From positions 1 through 64,000 of the forward strand of contig NZ_CP071793.1 of NCBI RefSeq assembly GCF_017498545.1: a stretch of 64,000 nucleotides of DNA. The letters run 5' to 3'. Shown here one piece after another: positions 1 through 8,506 of this stretch; position 1 is the stretch's first letter, and each line of letters begins with the position of its first letter. This DNA is from Sulfidibacter corallicola. GTDB lineage: Bacteria > Acidobacteriota > Holophagae > Acanthopleuribacterales > Acanthopleuribacteraceae. Made by a program: the position numbers and the translations under genes. Below the pieces are notes generated by a model. The model was not told the origin of the DNA and made no database searches. It saw only the letters and a list, made by a program, of their open reading frames with translations.

Positions 1-2391
1 CGAGACGTGTTCGGTCTCGTTGCGCTGTTGGCCAGCGTGTCGTGGCTGCTGATGCTGATTTCCTACGATCCGTCCGACCCCTCGTTCCTTCAGGAAGGCA
101 CGTCCAAGCACATTCCGGACAACCTGATGGGCAAGGTAGGCGCCAATATCGCGGCGCTCTGCTACCAATTGGTCGGTTACGGCAGCATCATGTTCCCCCT
201 CGCGGGGATCTACATGGGTTACCTGTGCATTCGCTCGAAGAAGGTGAACGACTGGTTCTTCCAAATCATCGGCGCAGGCACGGGCATGTTCGTGGGCTTG
301 ACCCTGTTCGGCAGTTTTTCGCCGATCATGAAAAAAGAGATTCCCATCTTGCCGGGCGGGATCGTGGGCGTCGAGATGTGGCGCTTCTTCAGCGGGTACC
401 TCAACCCGTTCGGCACCTATGTCTTCCTGTTCGGCACGGCGTCCCTGGCCCTGCTGGTGGCCACCCAACTGCGCCTGCGCGACATCGGGGATCTCTGTGT
501 CCGCTTCGCCACGATGCTCCACGGCAAAGGCGCGATCCTCGGCCAGCGTTTCAAACAGTTTCTCGAATCGCGCCGCCAGGATCGCACCCACCAACGCATC
601 ATTCGTCGCGAGCTGGAAAAGTTGGAACACAACCAAGAAGTCACCCGCGACCTGCTGGCGCCCGACCCCGAGTTGCTGCGCGACGAACCGGAATACGACG
701 ACGAGGACATTCAGGTCGACAGCCAGGATCTGGACAACCTGCCGCTGGACGAAGACCTGACGGCGGAAGAAGAACCCGCCCCGGCACCGCCTCCGCGAAA
801 GCCCCCGGCCCGCCAGCCCGCCAAGCAGCAAGAGGCGGACGGCATCGTGGTCAATCCGATGAAACAGGTGACGGCCACCCAGGAATCCTTCCAATTCGTG
901 CAGGAGATGGAAGGCGATTGGGTCTACCCCAGCAGTTACTTCTTCAACAAGGCCAGTGCCGACGCGAAGGTCGACGAAGCGGAACTGGTGAGCAAGGCCA
1001 AGGCGCTGGAAGAAAAGCTCGGTGAGTTCTCGGTCACGGGCCAGATGCGCGAAATCCACCCCGGCCCGGTGGTCACCACCTACGAGTTCCGACCCGACGC
1101 GGGCATCAAATACAGCAAGATCGTGAATCTTTCCGAGGACCTGTGCCTCGCGCTCGGCGCGGAATCGATCCGCATCGACCGCATGCCGGGCCGCTCCTCG
1201 ATCGGCATGGAAGTACCCAACGACAAGCGCGAGCTGATCACCTTCCGCGAGATGTTGGAATCGGAAAAGTTCGCGAAAGACAAATCCAAATTGCTGCTTT
1301 CCTTGGGTAAAACCATCGACGGCACCCCTTTCTGCGCCGATTTGGCCAAAATGCCGCACCTGCTGATCGCCGGCCAGACCGGTTCGGGTAAGTCGGTGGG
1401 CATCAACGCCATGATCTGTTCGATCCTCATGCGGGCCCGTCCCGACGAGGTCAAACTGATCATGATCGACCCCAAGATGGTGGAAATGGGTATCTACGCC
1501 GACATTCCCCACTTGTTGACGCCGGTGGTGATCGATCCCCACGAGGCCTCGAACTCCCTCAAATGGGCGGTCGGCGAAATGGAGCGGCGGTACCGGCTGC
1601 TGGCCGAAAACAAGTTCCGCAACCTGGAGCACTACAACAAGGCGGTCGCGGGCGGCGACATGGAAGTGGAAGAGGGCAAGGAACCCTTGTTGCCGCTGCC
1701 CTTGATCGTGGTGGTCATCGACGAGCTGGCCGACCTGATGATGGTCGCCCGTGGCGAGGTCGAGGAATCGATCGCCCGCCTGGCGCAAAAGTCCCGAGCC
1801 ATCGGGATCCACCTGGTTCTGGCGACGCAACGCCCCTCGGTGGACATCATTACGGGCGTGATCAAGTCCAACCTGCCGTCACGCCTGAGCTACCGCGTGG
1901 CCCAGAAAAACGATTCGCGCATCATTCTGGACGGCAACGGCGCCGAAACCCTGCTGGGCAAGGGCGACGGGCTCTTCCTGGGTCCCGGCACGGCCCGCCT
2001 GGTGCGCATCCACGCGCCCTTCCTCTCGGAAACGGAAGTCTTGGACCTGGTGCGCTTTCTCAAAAACCAGGGCACGCCGATCTACAACCACCAGATTCTC
2101 AAACCGGTGGAAACCGACGACGGCGCCGAGGAAAAGGGCGGCAAGAAAAAGAAAGGCAAGAGCGGCGGCGAAGATCCCATGTACGACAAGGCCGCCCGCT
2201 TGGTGGTTCGCAGCGGCCAGGCAAGTGTGTCCTACCTGCAACGCAAGCTGGGCCTGGGCTACGCCCGAGCCGCCAAACTGGTGGACATGATGGAAGAAGA
2301 CGGCATCGTGGGTCCCAACGTGGGCTCCAAGGCACGGGATATCCTGGTCGCTTCCGACTACTTCGACGGGGTGGACGGCCAGGAGCGTTGA
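1..2391 (+). CDS. ftsK: DNA translocase FtsK/SpoIIIE (5' truncated by window)
   Basis: Membrane-anchored, ATP-driven DNA pump that clears and dimer-resolves chromosome termini at the division septum. The reading frame is open at base 1, so the true start lies outside the window; the first in-frame start-like codon is GTG at 7 (numbering below from there). Four hydrophobic segments fill about residues 1-155, then an acidic, Pro-rich linker (about 200-300). The RecA-like motor has Walker A GQTGSGKS near residue 456 and Walker B (VVVIDELADL) near 570. A C-terminal winged-helix gamma domain (about 725-790), the part that reads KOPS-type polarity sequences, is intact. The visible ~794 residues match ordinary FtsK, so only a short N-terminus is missing. 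The downstream gene is unrelated. Confidence 0.96.
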   Translation, partial: RDVFGLVALLASVSWLLMLISYDPSDPSFLQEGTSKHIPDNLMGKVGANIAALCYQLVGYGSIMFPLAGIYMGYLCIRSKKVNDWFFQIIGAGTGMFVGLTLFGSFSPIMKKEIPILPGGIVGVEMWRFFSGYLNPFGTYVFLFGTASLALLVATQLRLRDIGDLCVRFATMLHGKGAILGQRFKQFLESRRQDRTHQRIIRRELEKLEHNQEVTRDLLAPDPELLRDEPEYDDEDIQVDSQDLDNLPLDEDLTAEEEPAPAPPPRKPPARQPAKQQEADGIVVNPMKQVTATQESFQFVQEMEGDWVYPSSYFFNKASADAKVDEAELVSKAKALEEKLGEFSVTGQMREIHPGPVVTTYEFRPDAGIKYSKIVNLSEDLCLALGAESIRIDRMPGRSSIGMEVPNDKRELITFREMLESEKFAKDKSKLLLSLGKTIDGTPFCADLAKMPHLLIAGQTGSGKSVGINAMICSILMRARPDEVKLIMIDPKMVEMGIYADIPHLLTPVVIDPHEASNSLKWAVGEMERRYRLLAENKFRNLEHYNKAVAGGDMEVEEGKEPLLPLPLIVVVIDELADLMMVARGEVEESIARLAQKSRAIGIHLVLATQRPSVDIITGVIKSNLPSRLSYRVAQKNDSRIILDGNGAETLLGKGDGLFLGPGTARLVRIHAPFLSETEVLDLVRFLKNQGTPIYNHQILKPVETDDGAEEKGGKKKKGKSGGEDPMYDKAARLVVRSGQASVSYLQRKLGLGYARAAKLVDMMEEDGIVGPNVGSKARDILVASDYFDGVDGQER

Positions 2392-2558
2392 GACCGCGCT
2401 TCGCGCCGGGATGAGCGCCCCCTCAAAATCCCACTGGCGGATGCAGGCCCCGCGATAATAGAATGTGCCCTACTCGCATTTTTGCAAACGCGAGATTTCA
2501 TGGTGCCCGTCTCCCCGTGCCACCGGCTCCGGACGACGCGCCCAAAGAGGAAGAACCG

Positions 2559-3335
2559 GTGACATTTTTTGATTTGCATAAAAACTTCGATCTGACCGGC
2601 AAGGTCGCCCTCATTACCGGCGCGAGCAAGGGCATCGGCGCCGCCATCGCACAAGGCATGGCCGCCCGCGGCGCCCACGTCGTCGTCTCGAGCCGCAAGC
2701 AGGATGCGGTCGACAAGGTCGCCGCGGACATTCGCGAGGCCGGATTCAAGGCCACCGCCATCGAAGCCAAGGTGGGCGGCAACGGCGAAGCCGACAAGTT
2801 GATCAGCCAGGTGAAGGAAGAGCTGGGCGGCATCGATATCCTCGTCAACAACGCCGCCGTCAATCCGATCTTCGGCCCCGCGGTACGCACCAGCCTCACG
2901 GTGTTCGACAAGATCATGAACGTGAACCTGCGCGGCCCCTTCGAGCTCTGCCAAAAGGTCTTTCCCATCATGAGCGAGCGCGGCGGCGGTTCCGTCATCA
3001 ACATCAGCAGCGTCGGCGGCATTTCGCCGGAAAACGGCCTGGGCATCTACAGCGTCAGCAAAGCGGCCCTGATCAGCCTCACCAAGACCCTCGCCAAGGA
3101 ATGGGGCGAAAAGAACATTCGCGTGAACGCAATCTGCCCCGGACTGATCCAGACCAAATTCAGCAAACCGTTGTGGTCCAACGACACCAATCGCGAAACC
3201 TACGAACAACATCTCCCCCTCGGGCGCATCGCCCAGCCGGAAGAAGTGGTCGGGCTCGCGCTGCTGTTGGCTTCGGACGCGGGCAGCTACTGCACCGGCG
3301 GGGTGCACACGATCGACGGCGGCTTCACCGCCTGA
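2559..3335 (+). CDS. SDR family NAD(P)-dependent oxidoreductase
   Basis: Classical short-chain dehydrogenase/reductase, 258 residues, cytoplasmic. The Rossmann motif TGASKGIG is at residues 20-27, NNAA at 97-100, and the catalytic triad is Ser151, Tyr164 and Lys168 in YSVSK. The C-terminus ends in the usual DGGFTA. GTG at 2559 is chosen because an AAAGAGGAAG ribosome-binding site lies just upstream and the protein then has the normal family length; an in-frame ATG at 2463 would add 32 low-complexity residues with no RBS. Resemblance is to the glucose/3-oxoacyl/tropinone-reductase-like subgroup; the substrate cannot be named. It stands alone between ftsK and a long non-coding stretch. Confidence 0.92.
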   Translation: MTFFDLHKNFDLTGKVALITGASKGIGAAIAQGMAARGAHVVVSSRKQDAVDKVAADIREAGFKATAIEAKVGGNGEADKLISQVKEELGGIDILVNNAAVNPIFGPAVRTSLTVFDKIMNVNLRGPFELCQKVFPIMSERGGGSVINISSVGGISPENGLGIYSVSKAALISLTKTLAKEWGEKNIRVNAICPGLIQTKFSKPLWSNDTNRETYEQHLPLGRIAQPEEVVGLALLLASDAGSYCTGGVHTIDGGFTA

Positions 3336-3999
3336 TCCGGTCCGCAGGACGTGGGAACGGTCGCGGGACACCGCAGCGCCGTTTCCACACCGGATCGATG
3401 CCCGCCCTCATCGGCGGCGGGATGGTTTCCGAGCCAAGGCCATCGACACGACCATCCCCTCCTAAATGACTCGATTCGCGGCGTCACGGCGTGCCACGGG
3501 AAAAACCCATCTCGGCCACGTAGCCCGAAATCGCGCCATTCCCTTTCTTTTCAGTGAGACATGCAAGAAATGGCGGAATGTGGTCCCGCTGCCGGGCCGA
3601 CTCCCAGCCTTGAACAAACAAAAAAAACACACCCGTCATCATTTTTTCGCCTAACATATGACATCAGTTACACGTCTTTTCTAAGACATTCAGAAGTTTT
3701 TCAAATTAATATGGGTGATTCTCGATCGGCAGTCGCTTTTATGGATCGAAGGCTCCCACTTCAACAACCCAAAACCCCTCGGCCCAGGCAACGGGTCGAA
3801 CTCTCCGAGCCAACCGTTCGGAAAACTCGCGACAAAACAACGCATTCCGAGCCCATAGAGATCGCAAGCAACTTACCCAAAATTTTCGTTTTTCTCACAC
3901 TTCCGCTTTTTTAACCGGCGACAGATAATTTTTCCGGGTAAAACGAAACTACCGAATCACATGGTTCGCGCAACATTCAAGACAGGAGAGGCCGCCCTT
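3336..3999. other. Intergenic region, AT-rich second half
   Basis: About 660 bases without a convincing gene. The first 200 bases keep the local GC-rich composition; from about 3600 to 3960 the sequence turns AT-rich, with A- and T-runs and a small hairpin (GTCTT, four-base loop, AAGAC) around 3678-3691. It lies directly upstream of the sigma factor gene and probably carries its promoter, but no clear -35/-10 pair could be picked. An open frame at 3561-3914 has no RBS and non-coding-like composition and was not accepted. Confidence 0.5.
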
Positions 4000-4692
4000 A
4001 TGCAGCTTGATGGTTCAATCGATGTCACTCACGACGAGCTCGGAAATGCCGCCGGTCGGGAACAGAGCCCGATCACGGGTCTCCTGCTGCGTTGGAACGA
4101 AGGCGACGTCGAGGCCATCAACGACCTGCTCCCCCTGGTATACCGCGACCTCCACCAGGCGGCCCGCTATTACCTGCGCAACGAAGCGGCGGCCATGACC
4201 CTTCAGCCGACCGCGTTGCTGCACGAGGTCTACGTCAACCTGGTTCACCGCGAGAACTTCTTCTTCAAGGACCGCACCCATTTCTTCCGCGCCGCCTGTC
4301 AGTTGATGCGCCGCATTCTCGTCGACCACGCCCGCGCGAAACTGGCGCAGAAACGGGGCAGCGGCAGCGCGGCGGTCTCCCTGGAAGACGCCATGAACCA
4401 GGGTTGGACACCCAGCGTGGATCCCTGCACGATGCTCTCGCTGAATCAGGCGCTGGACAAACTGGAACAGATCGACCCGCGCAAGGCCCAGGTCATTCAA
4501 ATGCGTTACTACACCGGGCTTCAGTTCGGTGAAATCGCGCAGGTTCTCGAGGTAAGCCATCGGACGGTCAAGCGAGATTTCGAGACGGCCAAAAAATGGC
4601 TCGCTCACGAGCTCCGACAAAACCGATCTTCGGAGGAGGACGATTCCTTGTCGGGGTCCGAAAGCGAAGATGCGTATGAGCGGGGTGGGTGA
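4000..4692 (+). CDS. ECF-family RNA polymerase sigma factor
   Basis: Sigma-70 family factor of the ECF type (Sigma70_ECF / TIGR02999-like), 230 residues. Region 2 is recognisable by a LPLVYRDLHQAARYYLR-like helix and the TLQPTALLHEVYVNLV segment; region 4 (about 151-205) contains an HTH (GEIAQVLEVSHRTVKRD). ATG at 4000 is preferred over in-frame ATG 3961 because AGGAGAG lies 9 bases upstream of it. The C-terminal tail is short, acidic and Ser-rich. The gene ends 3 bases before a Ser/Thr kinase gene. In Planctomycetes and Acidobacteriota such ECF factors commonly sit beside kinases, which suggests control by phosphorylation rather than a classical anti-sigma factor. Target genes are unknown. 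Confidence 0.9.
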   Translation: MQLDGSIDVTHDELGNAAGREQSPITGLLLRWNEGDVEAINDLLPLVYRDLHQAARYYLRNEAAAMTLQPTALLHEVYVNLVHRENFFFKDRTHFFRAACQLMRRILVDHARAKLAQKRGSGSAAVSLEDAMNQGWTPSVDPCTMLSLNQALDKLEQIDPRKAQVIQMRYYTGLQFGEIAQVLEVSHRTVKRDFETAKKWLAHELRQNRSSEEDDSLSGSESEDAYERGG

Positions 4693-4695
4693 TCT

Positions 4696-7350
4696 ATGGA
4701 TTTAGCGAGAGAACAAAGAATCATGCGCCTGATGGAAGCGGCGATGGATGTGCCCAAGGCGCACCGAGCGGCTTTTCTGGACAAGCAATGTGGCGACGAT
4801 GTCACCCTGCGCCAAACGGTCCAGGCCCGCCTGGCGGTTTCGTGCGGCAGCCTCTCGTTCATCGAGAAGGGCGTGATCGAGGGTGAGTACGGCGTAGGCA
4901 CCCACATCGGCGCCTTCCGCATCGTGCGCGAGTTGGGCGAAGGCGGCATGGGTATCGTGTACCTCGCGGAACAGACCGAACCCATTTCGCGTTTCGTCTC
5001 GCTCAAGATCCTCAAAAAAGGGCTCGATACCCCGGAATTGATTCAGCGCTTCGAATACGAGCGACAGATTTTGGCCAACCTGGCCCACCCCTACGTGGCC
5101 CGCCTGCTGGACGGCGCCCAAACCGAGGACGGCCGCCCTTATTTCATCATGGAATACATCCAGGGGACCTCGATCCTCGAGTACTGTCGCCAATTCAAAC
5201 TCTCGATTTTCGACCGCCTGAAACTGTTTCTGAAAGTCTGTGAAGCGGTCGCCTTCGCCCACAAGAACAGCGTCATCCACCGCGACATCAAGCCCAGCAA
5301 CATTCTGGTCATGCGCGACGGCACGCCCAAGCTGTTGGACTTCGGCATCGCCAAATTCACCGAGTCCGGCCCCTATGGCGTCGACACGTCCACGGAGTAC
5401 AAGGGCCGCCTGATGACGCCCGACTACGCCAGCCCGGAGCAGGCCAAGGGCGAACCCGTCGACCACGCGACCGACATCTACTCGATGGGCGTGTTGCTGT
5501 ACGAGCTGTTGACCGAGCGGCGCCCCTACTACTTCAAGAACCGCATGGCGGGCCCCGTCTGCCAGGTGATTTGCGAACAGGACCCCATCAAACCGAGCAA
5601 GGCGCTGGGTCACCGGAAGTACCAACCCAAATCGACCTACGCCTCTTTCGAGCCGCCCAGAAAGCGCGCCTTCTGCCCGCGCCAACTGAAGGAGCGCCGG
5701 CGCCTGTTGGCCGGGGACCTGGACAGCATCGTCATGACGACGCTGCGCAAGGACCCGGGCGAACGATACAGCGACATCGAAAGTCTGGCCCGCGATATCG
5801 AGTGCTTCCTGAACGGGGAACCGGTGCGCGCCCGCCGGGCGGAGCGCCTGTACCGCATCGAAAAAACATTCAAACGCCACAGCGGCACGATGCGGCGCTG
5901 GGTCCTGGCTGCCGCGGCGGTTTCGGGCATGGGTTGGTTCATCCACTTTCAGGCGGCGGAAAACGCCCACTATCGCGAGATCCTGGGCAACATTCTCGGC
6001 CGAGCCAACACCCAGCAGGACGCGCTGCCAGGGGATCGCACCGAGCTGGGCACGGTTCGGGACCCGAGCCACCCGAGCCAGGCCGGGGACGGGCCCGGTC
6101 GGGAAAGACCGGAATCTTCGACGCACGAACGCAACGAGACCGCCCGGTCACTCGGAAGCCACGAAGAGTCCCAAGCGCAGCGGACCCAAATCATTCGCGA
6201 AGACCTTCGCCCCGATTCGGTTCAGGCGGCACCGCAAACCGCTCGCCATACCGAATCGACCACGGCCCGGCCCATGACCGGGGCCAAAGCGGTGCCCGCT
6301 GCCGGCGATCGAATCGCCCCCGCATACGTCGCCTCGCCCAGCCGAAGCCTGGCCCACATCGCTCACGCGCTCGAAATCGAAGGGCGCTTCGACGAGGCGG
6401 AGGAACTCTATCGCGTCGACCTCGAACAGAAACGCACCCAATTCGGCGACGACCACCTGGAAACCGCCAGCGCCTACACGGCTCTGGGTACCATCCAGGA
6501 ACGCCAGGGCCGCCACCACGAGGCGGAAGTCTGCATTCGCCAGGCGCTGGCTATTCGCCAGAAGATGAACGGACCGGTGAATCCCGCGGTCGCCGCGTCG
6601 CTCGACCAATTGGCCGGCCTGCTGGAAACCCAGGAACGCTACAGCGAAGCCGATCCGCTGCGCTGGCGGGCGGTCAACGCACGCTTCGCCTACTACGGCA
6701 ACGACAACCCGGTGGTGATTCCGTCGCTCCAATCCCTGGCCGGCACCCTGGAGAAACAGGAACGGTTCCGCGAAGCCCAGACGCTGTACCAACGCATCAT
6801 GGACCTTGGCGCCAACGATCCCCAATCGGAAGCGACCCTCCAGGTCGCCACGCTCGACAACCTGGCCCGCATCCAACTCAAGACCGACAACCCCGCGGGT
6901 GCCGAGCATTACTACAAGCGGGTTCTGGACATTCGCCTCAAAGCCTTCGGGCGCGAGGATCCGGCCACCATTGCGGCGTTTGAAAACCTCGCCGACGTCC
7001 TGAAGATGCAGGACAAGTTGGAAGAGGCCGAGACGCTGTACCGCGAGGCTTTGAACACGCGGGAAATCACCCACGGCAGCAACGATCCCGTGAACGCCAC
7101 CACCCTGGATCGATTGGCGGACGTGTTGCGCAGTCAGGGGCGCGAGGCAGAGGCCGAGACGCTGATCGACCGCCAGGCAGAGATCAAGCAGGTCAACGAG
7201 GAAGAGGAGCACCCGGAAGTGTCCCACCTGCGCGCCGACCTGCGGACGCCCCGAGAGGATAACGGCGACCAGGGCAACGGCGCCAACAGCCAAAGAGATC
7301 CGCGCCCGCGGGATAACGATTCCGACAGAGGCGCCTCCGAGATCAAGTAA
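4696..7350 (+). CDS. Membrane Ser/Thr protein kinase with C-terminal TPR repeats
   Basis: Hanks-type (PknB-like) kinase of 884 residues. All key elements are present: Gly loop GEGGMG at 81-86, ATP lysine Lys104 (SLKIL), catalytic loop HRDIKPSN with Asp197, and DFG at 215-217. One hydrophobic segment at about 399-417 follows the kinase domain. A charged, Pro/Thr-rich linker leads to kinesin-light-chain-style TPR repeats from about 550 to 830, then a charged tail. The kinase should face the cytoplasm and the TPR part the periplasm, although the first 70 residues carry no other membrane segment. It starts 3 bases after the sigma factor stop, so the two are co-transcribed; the sigma factor is the obvious candidate substrate (inference). 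Confidence 0.93.
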   Translation: MDLAREQRIMRLMEAAMDVPKAHRAAFLDKQCGDDVTLRQTVQARLAVSCGSLSFIEKGVIEGEYGVGTHIGAFRIVRELGEGGMGIVYLAEQTEPISRFVSLKILKKGLDTPELIQRFEYERQILANLAHPYVARLLDGAQTEDGRPYFIMEYIQGTSILEYCRQFKLSIFDRLKLFLKVCEAVAFAHKNSVIHRDIKPSNILVMRDGTPKLLDFGIAKFTESGPYGVDTSTEYKGRLMTPDYASPEQAKGEPVDHATDIYSMGVLLYELLTERRPYYFKNRMAGPVCQVICEQDPIKPSKALGHRKYQPKSTYASFEPPRKRAFCPRQLKERRRLLAGDLDSIVMTTLRKDPGERYSDIESLARDIECFLNGEPVRARRAERLYRIEKTFKRHSGTMRRWVLAAAAVSGMGWFIHFQAAENAHYREILGNILGRANTQQDALPGDRTELGTVRDPSHPSQAGDGPGRERPESSTHERNETARSLGSHEESQAQRTQIIREDLRPDSVQAAPQTARHTESTTARPMTGAKAVPAAGDRIAPAYVASPSRSLAHIAHALEIEGRFDEAEELYRVDLEQKRTQFGDDHLETASAYTALGTIQERQGRHHEAEVCIRQALAIRQKMNGPVNPAVAASLDQLAGLLETQERYSEADPLRWRAVNARFAYYGNDNPVVIPSLQSLAGTLEKQERFREAQTLYQRIMDLGANDPQSEATLQVATLDNLARIQLKTDNPAGAEHYYKRVLDIRLKAFGREDPATIAAFENLADVLKMQDKLEEAETLYREALNTREITHGSNDPVNATTLDRLADVLRSQGREAEAETLIDRQAEIKQVNEEEEHPEVSHLRADLRTPREDNGDQGNGANSQRDPRPRDNDSDRGASEIK

Positions 7351-7483
7351 CGCCGGGCGTGAAGCCATGTATTTGTTTGGACTGCCCGGCCCGAAGACCC
7401 GAGCCCACCCTGTCGACGATGCGTTTCGGCCCGGATGGCACGAGGGTCCGCCGGAAAACTTCGCGAACTGCGCATGCGAAGGT

Positions 7484-7513
7484 TTGGGAAATCCGGTCCA
7501 GTTGGCTTATGAT
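7484..7513 (+). promoter_or_regulatory. Candidate sigma-70-like promoter for the Skp/OmpH gene
   Basis: TTGGGA (7484-7489), 18-base spacer, TATGAT (7508-7513). It lies 72 bases upstream of the start codon at 7585, in the 234-base gap after the kinase gene. Matches are 4/6 and 5/6 to the classical consensus. Prediction only. Confidence 0.45.
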
Positions 7514-7584
7514 GGAGCGTTTAGCGCAAGCGCGGCCCAGCCTTCTTCCCCAAGGGCGCGCACCACTGTTCAGGAGCACCCAAA

Positions 7585-8109
7585 ATGTCTAGACCTTTTC
7601 GATTCCTTTTGACGATGTGTATGCTGGCGGTATCCTTTTTCGCCCCCAACGCCTTGGCCCAGGGCCCCAAGATCGCGGTCGTCGACATCGACTACGCCAT
7701 TCTCCAATCCGACGAGGGCAAAGCCCTGCAATCCAAGCTAAATGCCTTCAAAGAGCAGGCAAATTCCGAAGGCCAGAAAATTGCCGAAGAAGCCCGTGAG
7801 GCCCAACAGCAACTCCAGGATCAAGGTGCCAGCCTGTCCCAGGACAAAAAGACCGAGCTGTTGAAGAAACTGGAAGACAGCCGCATCGCCCTGAAGCGTC
7901 TCGAAACCGACAAGAGCCGCGAAGGCAAGGAAATGCAGGATCTCGGCTTGGCCAGCATCGAGAAGAAACTGGCCCCTGTCTTGGAAAAACTCCAGAAAGA
8001 AGGCGATTACGACATGATCCTCAATCGCGTCGACGGCCTCGTCTTGGTCAACCACAAGCGCGTCGATCTCACCACGAAGCTGATCGAGGAACTGAACAAG
8101 ATGAAGTGA
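7585..8109 (+). CDS. Skp/OmpH family periplasmic chaperone
   Basis: Secreted protein of 174 residues with a Sec signal peptide (about 1-25, ending ALAQ) and an OmpH-type core: a beta strand IAVVDIDYAIL, a long Gln/Glu/Lys-rich coiled coil (about 50-125), then a closing strand region. Skp-like trimers hold unfolded outer-membrane proteins in the periplasm, so this implies a diderm cell. The RBS (CAGGAG) sits 8-9 bases before the ATG. It is not beside bamA/lpxD as in many genomes; it stands alone between a promoter-like site and a strong terminator. Confidence 0.9.
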   Translation: MSRPFRFLLTMCMLAVSFFAPNALAQGPKIAVVDIDYAILQSDEGKALQSKLNAFKEQANSEGQKIAEEAREAQQQLQDQGASLSQDKKTELLKKLEDSRIALKRLETDKSREGKEMQDLGLASIEKKLAPVLEKLQKEGDYDMILNRVDGLVLVNHKRVDLTTKLIEELNKMK

Positions 8110-8162
8110 GCCCTCGCGGCCCACTCCCAGCACGCATCTCCCTGCGAGCGTGCCGCAATTTG

Positions 8163-8198
8163 GCGCTTTCCTTTTCAGCCTAAAGGAAAGCGCTTTTT
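8163..8198 (+). terminator. Rho-independent terminator after the Skp/OmpH gene
   Basis: Perfect 12-bp inverted repeat GCGCTTTCCTTT / AAAGGAAAGCGC (8163-8174 and 8182-8193) with a 7-base loop, followed at once by TTTTT (8194-8198). Confidence 0.93.
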
Positions 8199-8506
8199 CG
8201 TGGACGGCCAAAGGAGCCCGACAGCAAGCCCCCGGCCGCCGCCACAAGCCACACATTCACAATCACTTGACCATCTTCCAACAGATGCCGACCGGAGCGC
8301 CTCGGCATCGAGAAACGGACCGACGACGGGAACCGGCCCCAAAAAACCGTTGTTTCTGGATGGGCGGGAGTTAGGTAAAATAGCTGCGCCTTTTCAAGTT
8401 GGCATCCGGTCTTCTTTGCAAGCGCCGTCTCTCACGGTCGGGGCCCGTTTCGTCACGTCCCGAACGACATGCTCACCACTCACTATCAGGAATCAAGAGG
8501 TCTTTC
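8199..8506. other. Intergenic region upstream of the exoribonuclease gene
   Basis: Roughly 300 bases between the Skp terminator and the RNB gene. It holds one weak promoter-like pair (TTGTTT near 8350, TAAAAT near 8376, spacing about 20) and nothing else recognisable. Confidence 0.35.

Noticed and set aside
3561..3914. 117-codon open frame before the sigma factor
   Set aside because: No RBS, AT-rich composition unlike genes here, no secondary-structure or family pattern.
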